64,000 nt of DNA from Lepidostoma basale (GCA_022606425.2 JAHDVF020000738.1:61717-125716), one strand, 5' to 3'. Shown: positions 31,380 through 41,590, counted from the stretch's first letter. A program made the numbers and translations. The notes: a model not told the origin generated them from the letters alone.

Positions 31380-31755
31380 TAATGAAGTTTTTTTAATCCA
31401 TTGATACGAAGAAGATCTTATCGTCGTGTCATGTAATTATTGTAGTAATAATAAAAGATCAATGGGTGTAGGTACTTCCGTTTGGTTCATCTGTATTTCC
31501 AAGAAAGTCACAAAGGTCAATTTAGCTCTATGACGCAGGTTTACGGTACGATGCAAGCTTCGATGGTATTTACTGCAAAACTCGTAAAATGTCATCGATG
31601 GCATTTTCCAACAAGGGCGGTTATGTCAGTTGGCGGTTAGCGACATTAAATAACTCGGAAAGTGAATGAATGTTGTCAAAATGTCGCAAGTCGCATTTTT
31701 TGATGGTCAGGCATGATTTTAAAAATTTATAATAGCGCAAAAAAACAGTTTGACA
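31380..31755. other. No gene seen
   Basis: No recognised content. Confidence 0.4.
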
Positions 31756-31756
31756 T

Positions 31757-31995
31757 ATAGTACATTGTTTTGGCCGAAACACTATGATACTTCAACATTT
31801 TTACTGTTAAAATTTAAAACACTTGTAATATCACTATTTATTTTTATTCACTGAGAGTGTCGCGACAGCAATATGTAGTTCATGGTAACACCTGATGATG
31901 CCAACATCGGTTGGCGAAACAGCTGTCGCGACACTCTCAATGAATAAAAATAAATTGTGATATTATAAGAGTGTTATAAATTTTAACAGTTTGAT
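31757..31995. repeat. H1 inverted-repeat element
   Basis: Left end CATTGTTTTGGCCGAAACAC. Arms AATATCACTATTTATTTTTA TTCA...GAGTGTCGCGACAGC and complement GCTGTCGCGACACTCTCAAT. Confidence 0.82.
31888..31930 (+). ncRNA. Hammerhead-like ribozyme core (H1, canonical core)
   Basis: CUGAUGA 31892-31898, extra U, stem II GCCAAC/GUUGGC (6 bp, loop AUCG), GAAA 31916-31919, stem III ACAG/CUGU without a loop, C 31927 as cleavage base. Stem I ACAC with GCGA pairs only at two positions. This layout is established for ribozymes in Penelope-like elements; activity here is inference. Confidence 0.6.
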
Positions 31996-32029
31996 ATATT
32001 TTAATAAATTGGAAATATGGTTTACATTT

Positions 32030-32252
32030 TCCAATATAAGAAGTGAATGCTGTGCGAATGAAAGTGTTTAGAACAAAATAATGAAAGGATCATTAAGATG
32101 GTTTAGATACATGGAAATAATCAATGAAGAATGTTAAAATATTTACAAGTATATGTTAACGATGCAAACGGAACTAGAAATAGAGGAAGACCGAGGAAAT
32201 TGAATGTCGCTCACATGAGAAGTCAGAGAAATCGACTTGCGAGTATGACACG
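32030..32252 (+). mobile_element. LINE A copy, left half (split)
   Basis: GAAAGTGTTTAGAACAAAAT, ATGATTAAGATGG-type block and GGAACTAGAAATAGAGGAAG. It stops at ATGACACG (32245-32252). Confidence 0.8.
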
Positions 32253-32489
32253 CAGTGGCTCCCATAGAAGTCCAGAAGCCCGGCTTGCGTATTTTTTTTA
32301 AATCAAAACCTCTGCTGGCTTACAGAGGTTCAGCTCTTGTGGCTATTCCTCGTACGTCTGATGCGAACCTTGTTGGAAGGTGATTTGGTGGGTTGTTGGT
32401 TAGGGGCATGATTACTTAGATTTGGAGGTTTTAATTCAAAATTCTTACGCAAGCCGGGCTTCTGGGCTTCTATGGGAGTACCGCCACTG
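32253..32489. mobile_element. hAT-like MITE
   Basis: Inverted ends CAGTGGCTCCCATAGAAGTC...CCGGCTTGCG and complement of CAGTGGCGGTACTCCCATAG...CCGGCTTGCG, about 40 bp. CAGTGGC-type ends suggest hAT (inference). No coding sequence. Confidence 0.75.
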
Positions 32490-32499
32490 ATCAATCAAA

Positions 32500-33086
32500 T
32501 CAAATCAGTTTATTTTCTCAAAAGATATTACAAACATTTTTTATAGTTTATGACATCTATTGAGAACAGGTAAAATATATACTAAATATATAACCAGGAA
32601 CGCATGAGAGATGGTTCGACATTAGGGATACGTACGTACAAGATACTCTCCAAAGTCAAGAGTATATGTCTTCTGAACGTACTTTCACGAATATGAAAGA
32701 CATCGATCTCCGAAGCTCATGTTCAGCAGTTTGATTGCTCTTCCCACCGGCATCACCAGAGGTAGGCTGTTTCTGCATGCTGGGAGATAAAACAGTCTGC
32801 GCTGACGCTGTTGAAGAAAACCACCCGGAACATAAAGGTGGATAGCTTTCAAGATGACGGAATTCTCAAAGAATCCCCTGATAAGTCTGAAGAAATGGAT
32901 AAGTGTGCACCCATCCCTTATCTGTAAACTATTGATCCCCAGCATGCCCAAGAGGAATTCAGTGGGATAAAGCCACGGATAGCTACCAAACTCCGTCGTG
33001 TAGAGATATCTCAGAAATCTTTTCTGAACCCTCACTAACATGAGTGAGTATCTCGCCTCGTGGGGACTCCATATCACCGAGCCACG
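32500..33086 (-). mobile_element. LINE B 3' end
   Basis: Open minus-strand frame (32685-33077): IWSPHEARYSLMLVRVQKRF, LRYLYTTEFGSYPWLYPTEF, LLGMLGINSLQIRDGCTLIH, FFRLIRGFFENSVILKAIHL, YVPGGFLQQRQRRLFYLPAC and GRAIKLLNMSFGDRC, to a stop. This is a Jockey-type C-terminus, similar in plan to LINE C. The 3' UTR ends AAACTGATTTGATTTGATT. Intact over 130 codons but 5'-truncated. Confidence 0.85.
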
Positions 33087-33200
33087 ATGACACGATGTAT
33101 GAGGAAGCGAGAGAAGTGAGTCAGGAAAGAACAGTGTGGCCGTCTATTATTTTGGCCTAGCCCTTCGGAGAGACGGCGTGTTGGTTAGCCAGTAAGTTGA
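33087..33200 (+). mobile_element. LINE A copy, right half (split)
   Basis: Resumes with the second ATGACACG, then ATGTATGAGGAAGCGAGAGA and GGCGTGTTGGTTAGCCAGTA. Continuous with 32030-32252 once the 834-bp insert and one duplication are removed. Confidence 0.85.
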
Positions 33201-33580
33201 AATTTTTATTGGCTAAAAATGAAATGGGAAAGATTTATATGGGCACTCAGGATGTAGAAGAAAGATCGGCAAATCAATGGGATGCAATGGGAAGATGACA
33301 TAAAAAAGCATGCATCCCAACTGATAGAAGTGTCTAACTGGATGGTTGCAGCGGATGACAGTGGGAGTTGGACGCGAAAGTCATGAAGGTCAAAGATCGA
33401 TATCAACAACCACGATAAATGTATGTGTTACGATTTTTTTTTGTCTAAATAATGGAATACGCATAAAAGTAAATAAAATGGTGATCCTGAATATTTTACC
33501 GAAATCTCTTGATGAAGTACATTTCAAGAAACAATTAAATTAACCAATATATTTTTAATATCTACTACGACTCGTCTTTG
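33201..33580. other. No gene assigned
   Basis: The plus strand at 33240-33370 reads like a decayed LINE ending (MQWEDDIKKHASQLIEVSNW-type), which would be another degraded C-terminus. Uncertain. Confidence 0.35.
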
Positions 33581-33589
33581 CAGTTACCA

Positions 33590-33665
33590 TTAGGTCCAGT
33601 CTGTCGATTCCAGTGAGTCTGGCGAAACCAGTCGATGTCGCAATAAAGACAAAGTAGAACAGTTC
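33590..33665 (+). repeat. H3 element, single arm
   Basis: CCAGTCTGTCGATTCCAGTG, CTGGCGAAACCAGTCGATGT, CAATAAAGACAAAG. Confidence 0.65.
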
Positions 33666-33724
33666 TTAAAAACCATCGTTTTTAAAATGCTGATTCTTAA
33701 TAATTCAAACAATTTATTATTTCT

Positions 33725-34020
33725 ATAACACTGATGTAAAACTCCATATTAAATAATTAATACGAATGAAAACGTCTGTTCAAACAAATACATCTGATAA
33801 TGCCTCTGACATGGAAAACTTATTATTCACATAAAATATAATAAAACTTATTGAAAACAGACGTTTTCTCATATTTTATGTAAATGAAATGTTTCGCCTA
33901 ATCTAAGGCATTATCAAATGTACAATAACATTTGATAATGTCTTATACAGGCAAAACATGTCATTCAAATAAATTATAATAAAACTTCTAGAAAACAGAC
34001 GTTTTCATTGGTATTAATTA
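33725..34020. repeat. H4 elements, two overlapping copies
   Basis: ATGTAAAACTCCATATTAAA, GAATGAAAACGTCTGTT; then TTTCGCCTAATCTAAGGCAT, AACATTTGATAATGTC and CTTCTAGAAAACAGACGTTT. Confidence 0.8.
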
Positions 34021-34324
34021 AACAGTTTAAACAATGTAGTCTTTTAATATAAAACGTTAAAACCCATTTACGTAAAAGCATTCACCTCCATAGAGTCCAC
34101 CGAGCACACATTATTGTGGCTTAAACAACCCCTTACACATAGACAACTAATTAAGTTAGAGGAGCGCAAGTCTATGTCAGCGGGGGACCGTCCTATGTTT
34201 GTGCCGGACTTTTGCTTAGAATACAGATGCACACACATCGGATGCATTCCACACCCTGGCTTGGACTAAGCTAATGTAACTAATGTAACAAATAGACAAA
34301 GTAATTATAACAACGAAGTACCTA

Positions 34325-34388
34325 TACGTTGAAATAAATCAAATCAGTTTTTTATCTAAACAGACATTACATACAATATTAATGTTTA
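34325..34388 (-). mobile_element. LINE B 3' terminus (left of insertion)
   Basis: AAATAAATCAAATCAGTTTT and following bases match the LINE B end at 32505. It continues at 35006. Confidence 0.75.
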
Positions 34389-35005
34389 GCAATTGGAGCA
34401 AGTTACTGAATTTACGTATCTGGGAAGCATGTTTACAAGAGACGGAAAAATGGAAAAAGACATCGAAAGAAGGGTTGGTGCTGGGAATAAAATAAATGGC
34501 GCACTCAAAGTCATTACTGCAAATAGAAATATATTCACAGAAGCAAAGATGGCAATACACAATGGAGTTCTAGTGCCAACCCTAATGTATGGAAGTGAAG
34601 CTTGGAGTTGGCAAAAGAAGGATGAAAGCCGGATAAACGCTGTAGAAATGAGATCACTAAGAATAATGTGCGGAAAAAGTTGTATGAAAGAATACCGAAC
34701 GATGAAATAAGAAAGAAATGTAAGGCAGATGACTGCATCATGGATAAAATTAAAAAAGGATCCCTAAGATGGTTTGGACATATGTAACGAATGGATGAGA
34801 GCAGAATGGTTAAAAAGTTGTACACAAGCAGCGTGAGTGGGAAAAGAAGCCGAGGACGACCGAGGAAAACATGGCATGACCAAAAGAATCAATTCGTGCA
34901 TGGTACGTTGTATGAATGTAGAGGAATCCCGAGAGGTACGCCAGGACAGGGCATTGTGGCGATCCATCCTCTCTGCCTACCCCTGTTAGTTAGTTAGTTA
35001 GTTAG
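34389..35005 (+). mobile_element. LINE A subfamily 2, nested in LINE B
   Basis: EQVTEFTYLGSMFTRDGKME, KDIERRVGAGNKINGALKVI, LMYGSEAWSWQKKDESRINA, then a frameshift and DESRMVKKLYTSSVSGKRSR, GRPRKTWHDQ, ending in (TTAG)n. ATTAATGTTTA precedes and follows it, a target duplication of about 11 bp within LINE B. Subfamily 2 reference copy. Confidence 0.9.
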
Positions 35006-35530
35006 TTATTAATGTTTAAGGCATCTATTGAGTACAGGTTAAATATAATATATACAATACAGTACCAGGAACGCATGGGAAACGGTTCGACATTAGGAAG
35101 AAAAGATACTTCCTAAAGTCAAGAGTATTTGCCTTCTGAACGTACTTTCACTTTCCGAGGAGACCGTATTCAGCAGGCTAATTGCTCTTCCCATCGGTGT
35201 CACCAGAGGCAGGTTGGTTCTGGCGGCCGGTAGGTAAAACAATCTATGCTGTCGCTGTCGGAGATATCTATCAGGGACAAAAAGCCGAACACCCTCCAGC
35301 ACGGCCGAGTTCTCGAAATATCCCCTGAGTAATCTAAAAATATTCGTTATGAGATGCCCATCTCTTCGAATCTGCAGAGTTGGCCCCAAGCATTCCCAAA
35401 AGAAATGCCGTGGGATAGAGCTACGAAAAGCTACCATACTCCCTCATAGATACATAAGAAAAAATTTCTGAACCCTCTCCAGCATAACGGAATATCTCGC
35501 CTCGTAAGGACTCCATATCACAGAACCACT
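35006..35530 (-). mobile_element. LINE B copy (right of insertion)
   Basis: Minus frame: FFWECLGPTLQIRRDGHLIT, NIFRLLRGYFENSAVLEGVR, LFVPDRYLRQRQHRLFYLPA, GRAISLLNTVSSESE. Homologous to LINE B at 32500; one frameshift separates the upstream SEYLRFR-like part. Confidence 0.83.
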
Positions 35531-35760
35531 TTCGAGTTATTTATACAATATAATAGCAGGAACGCATTAAATGGTTCGACATTAGGAAGACAAGATACTC
35601 TCTAAAGTCAAGAGTATTTGTCTTCTGAACGTACTTTCACTAATATGAAAGGCGTCGATTCTGAGGAGACATATTCATCAGACTAATTGCTCTTCCCGCC
35701 GTTGTCACCGGAGGTAGGTTGGTCCTATGCTGTCGAAGATACAAACAATGACGTCTTATC
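35531..35760 (-). mobile_element. LINE B fragment, second copy
   Basis: Repeats the 3' UTR (TATAATAGCAGGAACGCATT, ATTAGGAAGACAAGATACTC) and RTNLPPVTTAGRAISLMNMS; it lies tandem to the previous copy. Confidence 0.75.
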
Positions 35761-35774
35761 AATAATAATAATAA

Positions 35775-36127
35775 ATAATAGAAGTGGACACAGTGCGAAT
35801 AAAATTGTTGTGAACACAATAATGGAATGGCCATCAATATAGTTTGGACATATGGAAAGAATGGATGTAGAAATAATGGCAAAAAAATTATACGTAAAAG
35901 ACGCAAGCAGAACTAGAAATAGAGGTAGACCTACGAAAATGTGGCAAGAACAAATCAATCAAATAAAATATTGGCCATGTGAGGAGTCGGTGAAATCGAC
36001 GTGCGTGCATGACACGATGCATAAATGTTGAGGAATCGAGAGAAGTATGTCATGAAAGAACAGTATGGCGATCCATTCGTTCTGTCTACCCATTCCATAA
36101 GGCGGCGTGATGGTTAGTTAGTAAGTT
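35775..36127 (+). mobile_element. LINE A copy, subfamily 1, degraded
   Basis: ACACAGTGCGAATAAAATTG, ATATGGAAAGAATGGATGTA, GAACTAGAAATAGAGGTAGA, GCGTGCATGACACGATGCAT, ending GGCGTGATGGTTAGTTAGTA. Confidence 0.8.
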
Positions 36128-36389
36128 TTTATTTTCATTGTTCAAGAAACAATAGATAAGAGACATGTTAATAGAAATATGGCGTTTATAACACTGCGTT
36201 GTTGATCTTCTTCTTCTTTGTATCATGGCAAACTAGAATTTTATGGTCATATGTTGGCTCTTTTGTTATTAAAGTCGACAGTGTATGTAAAGTAAAAGGC
36301 CAAATCTAACCTATATAATACAAAACGGATAGAATTTTTTTTATTACATGAAGAGCATTATTTAAGGTCTGGTAACTTAAGCCGATTTT

Positions 36390-37465
36390 TATTATTATTA
36401 TTATTGATCGAAGTTGGCTAACTAACTAACCATCACGCCGTCTCCCCGAAGGGGTAGGCAGAAAGAATGGACTGCCACACCTTTCTTTCCTGACATATTT
36501 CTCTCGCTTCCTCAACATTCATACATCGTGTCATGCACGCGCGTCGATTTCTCTGACTCCTCGCATGGCCGACATTCAATATTTGATTTATTTGATCGTG
36601 CCACGTTTTCCTCGGTCTTCCTCTATTTCTGGTTCCATTTACATCATTAACATATAATTTTTACCATTCTTTCTTCATTCATTCTTTCCATATGTCCAAA
36701 CCATCTTAATGATCCTTTCATTATTTTGTTCATGACACCATCATTCGCACCGCATTCACTTCTTATATTTTCATTCGACACTCTATCATACACAGAATAT
36801 CCACACATTCGTCTAAGAGATCTCATTTCTACTGCATTTATTCTACCTTCATCCTTCCTTTGCCAGTTCCATGCTTCGCTTCCATACATAAGGGTCGGTA
36901 GAAGAACACCATTGTGCACTGCCATTCTAGCTTTTTAGATAGGTTTTTGTTTGCGATGACAACTTTAAGTGCACCATTCACTTTGTTGCCTGCCCCAACC
37001 CTTCTTTCAATATCCCTCTCCACTCTCCCATCTCTTGTAAACATACTACCTAAATACACAAACTCAACTACTTGCTCCAAGTTGGCACCTCGAGAAAAAA
37101 GCGCCTGGGTGGCCCCGGTGATTTTGGCTCTTGATGTTATTTGAAATCAAATATTCTTGAAAATTCTTAATCTAAAGACATGTCATTCTGGTGGAAACTA
37201 CTGAAGTTAAATTTCATGAATAAATAACAAAATGGCGGACTTTGAAAAAAGTAGTCCTTTTATTTTATCAAAAAAGGGGTTGTAAAATAAAATGTTAGGG
37301 GTGAAAAAATTTCTCGGTAGTTCCGACGAGAATGACATGTCTTTAGATTAAGAATTTTCAAGAGTTTTTGATTTCAGATAACATCAAGAGCCAAAATCAC
37401 CGGGGTCAACCACGCGCTTTTTTTTCGAAGTGCCAACTTCGATCAATAATAATAATAAAAAACTA
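36390..37465. mobile_element. Long-TIR DNA element split by LINE A
   Basis: Left arm ATTATTATTGATCGAAGTTG GC continues after LINE A at 37079 (GCACCTCGAGAAAAAAGCGC, GTGATTTTGGCTCTTGATGT, TAATCTAAAGACATGTCATT). The right arm is the complement (AATGACATGTCTTTAGATTA to GAAGTGCCAACTTCGATCAA). TIR about 140 bp. The interior has AACAAAATGGCGGACTTTGA. No transposase. Confidence 0.85.
36420..37078 (-). mobile_element. LINE A subfamily 1 nested in the long-TIR element
   Basis: Flanked by AAGTTGGC at 36412-36419 and 37079-37086. Minus frames: EQVVEFVYLGSMFTRDGRVE, then a 1-nt deletion, then VLLPTLMYGSEAWNWQRKDE, GSLRWFGHMERMNEERMVKI. Nearly identical to 5924-6729, so a recent insertion. Confidence 0.92.
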
Positions 37466-37469
37466 TTAA

Positions 37470-37800
37470 TTTAAAAAAAAAAAAAAAAAATTCTGTGAAG
37501 TAGGATATGGTTAGTTCGTAGATTTTCACGATTTTTCACGCAATATATTTTTGGGATTTTGGGTATATCCGTATATCTTGTTAACTGTTTTGACCAAAGG
37601 GGAGAAGAATAACAAGGCACACAGGTATACCCATGATACAAAAAAAACAATGGTTTTATTGCAGTGAGATAAATACGATTAATATAACTATTTACACCAT
37701 TAGGAGTTAAGTTTATTCAATTAACGAATAATAAGATAAAGAAAAAAGTCATCATATTGTTCCAAATATTATGATCCTAAGTTCCTCTATTCAGCACTTA
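37470..37800. other. No gene seen
   Basis: AT-rich, no recognised content. Confidence 0.4.
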
Positions 37801-37802
37801 TA

Positions 37803-37935
37803 TTTTATATATAAAAATCTCGTATCACGGTGTTTGTGGTCGAACTCCTCCGAAACGGCTCGACCGATTTTTATGATTTTTTTACTGTGTATTTGATAGG
37901 TATGAGAATAGATTGTAAAGTATATTTCATACCGC
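37803..37935 (+). mobile_element. Helitron-like 5' end
   Basis: TATATATAAAAATCTCGTAT CACGGTGTTTGTGGTCGAAC TCCTCCGAAACGGCTCGACC: the conserved start of a lepidopteran Helitron family. The 3' end is not found nearby. Confidence 0.65.
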
Positions 37936-38020
37936 TAAGTGATTAGACCATAGTCTACCATAATCGTATAAATCATATTATATACAAATCTTATAAATCA
38001 TATTCATCAATTTTTTTTAA

Positions 38021-38676
38021 CCCTTTGTACTCCGTTGTCGCCGCTACGGCGACATAATAAACATTTTAACAACTCCGATGGCGCCGCAGCGGCGACATAA
38101 ACAATAGGTATAAATTTTATTGTTTAAAAAACAAAAGGGTCGTTTTACAGGTATACAAATGCTGTATTCAGTTGTGTACAGTACCCCCTGGCGACAGGTT
38201 GTGCTTTTTGTTCTGTTTTTAATTCATGACAATAACTAAGCATTCATTTTAATTGAATATTTTTTACTTTCCTTTAAATATGTAAGAGAATTCAATGATA
38301 GTGAAGACGAGTTTGTTTTTTTCCGATAAAACTTCTATAGATTCAAATAGTGAGAGTGATTTCATAAGCATAGACGAAAAAAATCACGTGTTTTGGACAT
38401 CAGCAGCATTTAAGTATTTCTTTTTCTGCTTTCTAAAATACCACACGTTAAAAAATAATATAAAGATTAGAATATGCCATTTTTTCTTTTATTAACAATC
38501 TTATATGATAATAAATATATATTTCTCAACATAACTACATCTATTTATTTACTACCTTAAAAAACACATATTTTTCTAATTTTCCAAAACTATCGTAATT
38601 CGTCCTCATATTTTTACATTTCACTCTATGGAGTAGCTGGTATACCATATTTAAAAAATAATTGAAGTACAAAGGG
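38021..38676. mobile_element. piggyBac-like non-autonomous element
   Basis: Starts CCCTTTGTACT after TTAA (38017-38020) and ends AGTACAAAGGG before TTTA (one base from TTAA). GC-rich subterminal GTCGCCGCTACGGCGAC occurs with a second similar hairpin. Inside, plus strand FFSDKTSIDSNSESDFISID resembles the acidic N-terminus of piggyBac transposase (inference). Catalytic part missing. Confidence 0.75.
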
Positions 38677-38679
38677 TTT

Positions 38680-38984
38680 ATATCCTTAATGAACCTTTTG
38701 AACAAGCGTAATTACAATTCCGTGGTTAATAATTATACATAAGGTTATTACATTTTATACATGTAATAATTTAAAATAAATTTAGTTAAAATACATGATG
38801 CAGAAATAAGAAATAAAATAATAATAATAATGTAATAAAAATATATATTTTAAAACGTGCTATTATTTGTTTTCTAAGAATATAATATTTCATCTAAGTG
38901 ACATTCATTAAACGGTCATGCATTACGTCTGGATCAAACTTCTACTGTTTCGCCCTCACTTTGTGTTGTGGATTCACATTTAAA
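38680..38984. other. No gene seen
   Basis: AT-rich, no recognised content. Confidence 0.45.
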
Positions 38985-39170
38985 TATTTTTCTGAAAACA
39001 TTCTATTTTTCACAACACTTTTTTGCACTTTTCACAAACTTGTTTCGGCACACAGACGCCCTTCCTCAGATTAGTCGGCTTTGTTTACCTAAGAAACAAA
39101 GCGGTGTTTAGAAAATGCGAACTCACGAAACATGTGTGTGAAAAGTGCAAAAAAGTGTTATGAAAAATCA
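38985..39170. repeat. H5 inverted repeat
   Basis: TTTTTCACAACACTTTTTTG CACTTTTCACAAACTTGTTT at the left pairs with AACATGTGTGTGAAAAGTGC AAAAAAGTGTTATGAAAAAT at the right. The minus strand carries CTGAGGA, A, a GC stem and GAAAC, a weak hammerhead-like core. Confidence 0.7.
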
Positions 39171-39185
39171 ATGTTCTGGTGTGGT

Positions 39186-40050
39186 AAATACGATCGGTAT
39201 CACGAAGTTGGCTCCGTTTACCCTAGACACAAAGTGGTGGTTAGTGAACTTACGCAGTAACACGAACTCACGAAATATGTTTGTGAAAAGTACAAAATAA
39301 GTGTTGTGAAAATTCAATGTTTTCATTAAACTTCTACTGTTGTAAATACGATCGGTATCACGAAGTTGGCTCTTTTTACCCTAGATACAAAGTGGTGGTT
39401 GGTGAGCTTACGCAGTAACGCGAACTCACGAAATATGTTTGTGAAAAGTGCAGAAAAAGTGTTGTGAAAATTCAATGTTTTCATTAAACTTCTACTGTTG
39501 TAAATATGGTCGGTATCACGAAGTTGTATCTTTTTACCCTAGATAAAGTGAAATAAGTGGTGGTTAGTGAACTTATGCAGTAACGCGAACTCACGAAATA
39601 TGTTTGTGAAAAGTGCACAATAAGTGTTGTGAAAATTCAATGTTTTTATTAAACTTATACTGTTGTAAATACGATCAGTATCACGAAGTTGTATCTATTT
39701 ACCCTAGATAAAGTGAAATAAGTGGTGGTTAGTGAGCTCACACGGTAACGCGAACTCACGAAATATGTTTGTGAAAAGTGCAAAAAAGGTGTTGTGAAAA
39801 TAAAATGTATTATTAAAAAAATACGATCGGTATCACGAAGTTGGTTCTGTTTACCCTAGATAAAGTGAAATAAGTGGTGGTTAGTGAACTTATGCAGTAA
39901 CGCGAACTCACGAAATATGTTTGTGAAAAGTGCAAAAAAGTGTTGTGAAAATAAAAAGTATTAATTAAACTTCTACTGTTGTAAATACGATCGGTATCAC
40001 GAAGTTGGTTCTGTGTACCCTAGATACAAAGTGGTGGTTAGAGAACTCAC
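39186..40050 (+). repeat. Tandem array of about 158-bp units, six copies
   Basis: CGATCGGTAT (or a close variant) starts at 39191, 39349, 39507, 39672, 39824 and 39988. Each unit has CACGAAGTTG, TTTACCCTAGA, AAGTGGTGGTTAG, GCGAACTCACGAAATATGTT and TGTGAAAAGTGCA. Periods are 152-165 bp. The last unit runs into the CpG-rich segment and shares its edge. Confidence 0.95.
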
Positions 40051-40179
40051 GCAGTAGATGCCCGAAGCGCTGGTCCTCCCAGAGGGTCCCGGCTGCGGCG
40101 CGGGCGGCGGGGTCCTCCGATGGCAGCCGCTGCAGGAGGCCACGTCGTTTAGCTTGCTGGCGTAATAATACATAGCCAT
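40051..40179 (-). CDS. Candidate host coding exon in a CpG-rich island
   Basis: The minus-strand frame reads MAMYYYASKLNDVASCSGCH then RRTPPPAPQPGPSGRTSASG IYC, 43 codons, meeting a good splice donor GTGAGT at 40050-40045. The frame stays open upstream as PSAALVGRKAGLPPTPPPY to a TAA near 40240. The segment 40050-40400 is strikingly GC- and CpG-rich in an AT-rich window and is not repeated elsewhere, unlike the transposon frames. Proline-rich, low-complexity; no family recognised. It could be a first coding exon with 5' UTR upstream, or non-coding CpG-rich DNA. The start codon is uncertain and no downstream exon was identified. Confidence 0.35.
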
Positions 40180-40420
40180 ATACGGCGGCGGGGTCGGCGG
40201 CAGGCCCGCTTTACGCCCCACTAGCGCCGCGCTCGGCCGCTCGCATTATCCGAGCTCCGATTCGGAATGCTTTCAGTCGCCTGTGAATTTGGAAACGGTT
40301 TCTTGGTCAGAGAACGTGGTTCGGTTGAACTGGGACGCCACTCGAAACAGAGCGCAGTAGTCGAATCAGCCCAGGTGCGCATGACAACTTGTGCGTTGTG
40401 GTTACAATATTTCAACAAGA
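40180..40420 (-). promoter_or_regulatory. CpG-rich segment upstream of the candidate exon
   Basis: GCGGCCGAGCGC-rich sequence, then GCGCACCTGGGCTGATTCGA. Possible 5' UTR or promoter of the candidate exon. A 65-codon frame on this strand (40221-40418) has no known relative. No TATA box was convincing. Confidence 0.25.
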
Positions 40421-40429
40421 TACTTTTAA

Positions 40430-40890
40430 GATAACTAACACGAATGAAAAAGTATATTTTCTAGAAGTTTTGTAACAGTTAATGGAAATACGTTCCGCCT
40501 TTATAAGGCATTATCAAATATCTAACATTTGATAATGTCATCACTATAAACTATAATAAAACTTCTAGAAAACAGATGTTATCATTCGTATTCATAGTTT
40601 AATGGAGTTTTTCATCATTATTCAAGAAACTATATGTAATAAACTACTATATCTCAGTAATATAATTTTTCTCGCATTTTTAAAGTATTAGACATTTGTC
40701 TAATACTTATGAAATGCGAATCATGTCATCCCTATAAATTATAATAAAACTTTTTGAATGTATACAAATACTTGTAGACGACCACCATATTCTGTTTCCA
40801 ATTTGCATCTTCGTCGCTATTGAGATGCAATTAATCCTTAAAATATAATAAAACTATTTATTGTTTCTTGAACAATGATGTAAAACTCCT
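40430..40890. repeat. H4 elements, two and a part
   Basis: TTTTCTAGAAGTTTTG, AAGGCATTATCAAATATC, AACATTTGATAATGTCATCA and CTTCTAGAAAACAGATGTTA; a second core at 40680-40755; then TTTATTGTTTCTTGAACAAT GATGTAAAACTCCTTATT, interrupted by LINE A and resuming at 41331. Confidence 0.8.
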
Positions 40891-40894
40891 TATT

Positions 40895-41330
40895 GACTAA
40901 CTAACTAACCATCACGCCGTCTCCCCGAAGGGGTAGGCAGAAAGAATGGACTGACATACTTTTCTTTCCTGACTTATTTCTCTCGCTTCCTCAACATTCA
41001 TACATCGTGTCATGCACGCGCGTCGATTTCTCTGACTTCTCACATGGCCGACATTCAATATTTGATTTATTTAATCATGCCACGTTTTCCTCGGTCTTCT
41101 TCAATTTCCGGTTCCAATTACATCGTGAACATATAATTTTTTACCGTTCTTTCTCCGTTCATTCTTTCCATATGTCCAAACCATCTTAATGATCTTTCCA
41201 TTATTTTGTTCATAGCACCATCATTCGCACCGCATTCACTTCTTATGTTTTCATTCGACACTATCATACAGAGAGTAACCACACATTCGTCTAAAAGATC
41301 TCATTTCTAGTGCATTTATTCTTCTTTAAT
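40895..41330 (-). mobile_element. LINE A subfamily 1 nested in H4
   Basis: (CTAA)n, CATCACGCCGTCTCCCCGAA to CATTTATTCTTCTTTAAT. CCTTATT lies on both sides, and the H4 sequence is continuous across the insertion. Confidence 0.87.
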
Positions 41331-41590
41331 CCTTATTAAATAATTCATATAAATTAAAACGTGTCTTCTAGAAGTTTTATTAACTTTTTTATGGAATGAC
41401 GTGTTTCGCCCTTCTGAGGCATTATCAAATGTTGTTCAATCCATTTGATAATGCCGAACATGTTATTCCATAAAAATTTTTAAAAAATCCCAGAAGAAAG
41501 ACTTTTTCATTTATATTAATTTTCAATTATTTAATATGGAGTTTTACATCATTGTTCATGTAACAATAAATAATTTTAACCCCCTTTTAT
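41331..41590. repeat. H4 element (continued)
   Basis: TTAAATAATTCATATAAATT, GTCTTCTAGAAGTTTTATTA, GTGTTTCGCCCTTCTGAGGC ATTATCAAATG, complement, and AATATGGAGTTTTACATCAT. Confidence 0.8.

Noticed and set aside
39186..40050. CRISPR-like array
   Set aside because: Units are about 158 bp of continuous repeat without spacers, in a eukaryotic transposon-rich context.
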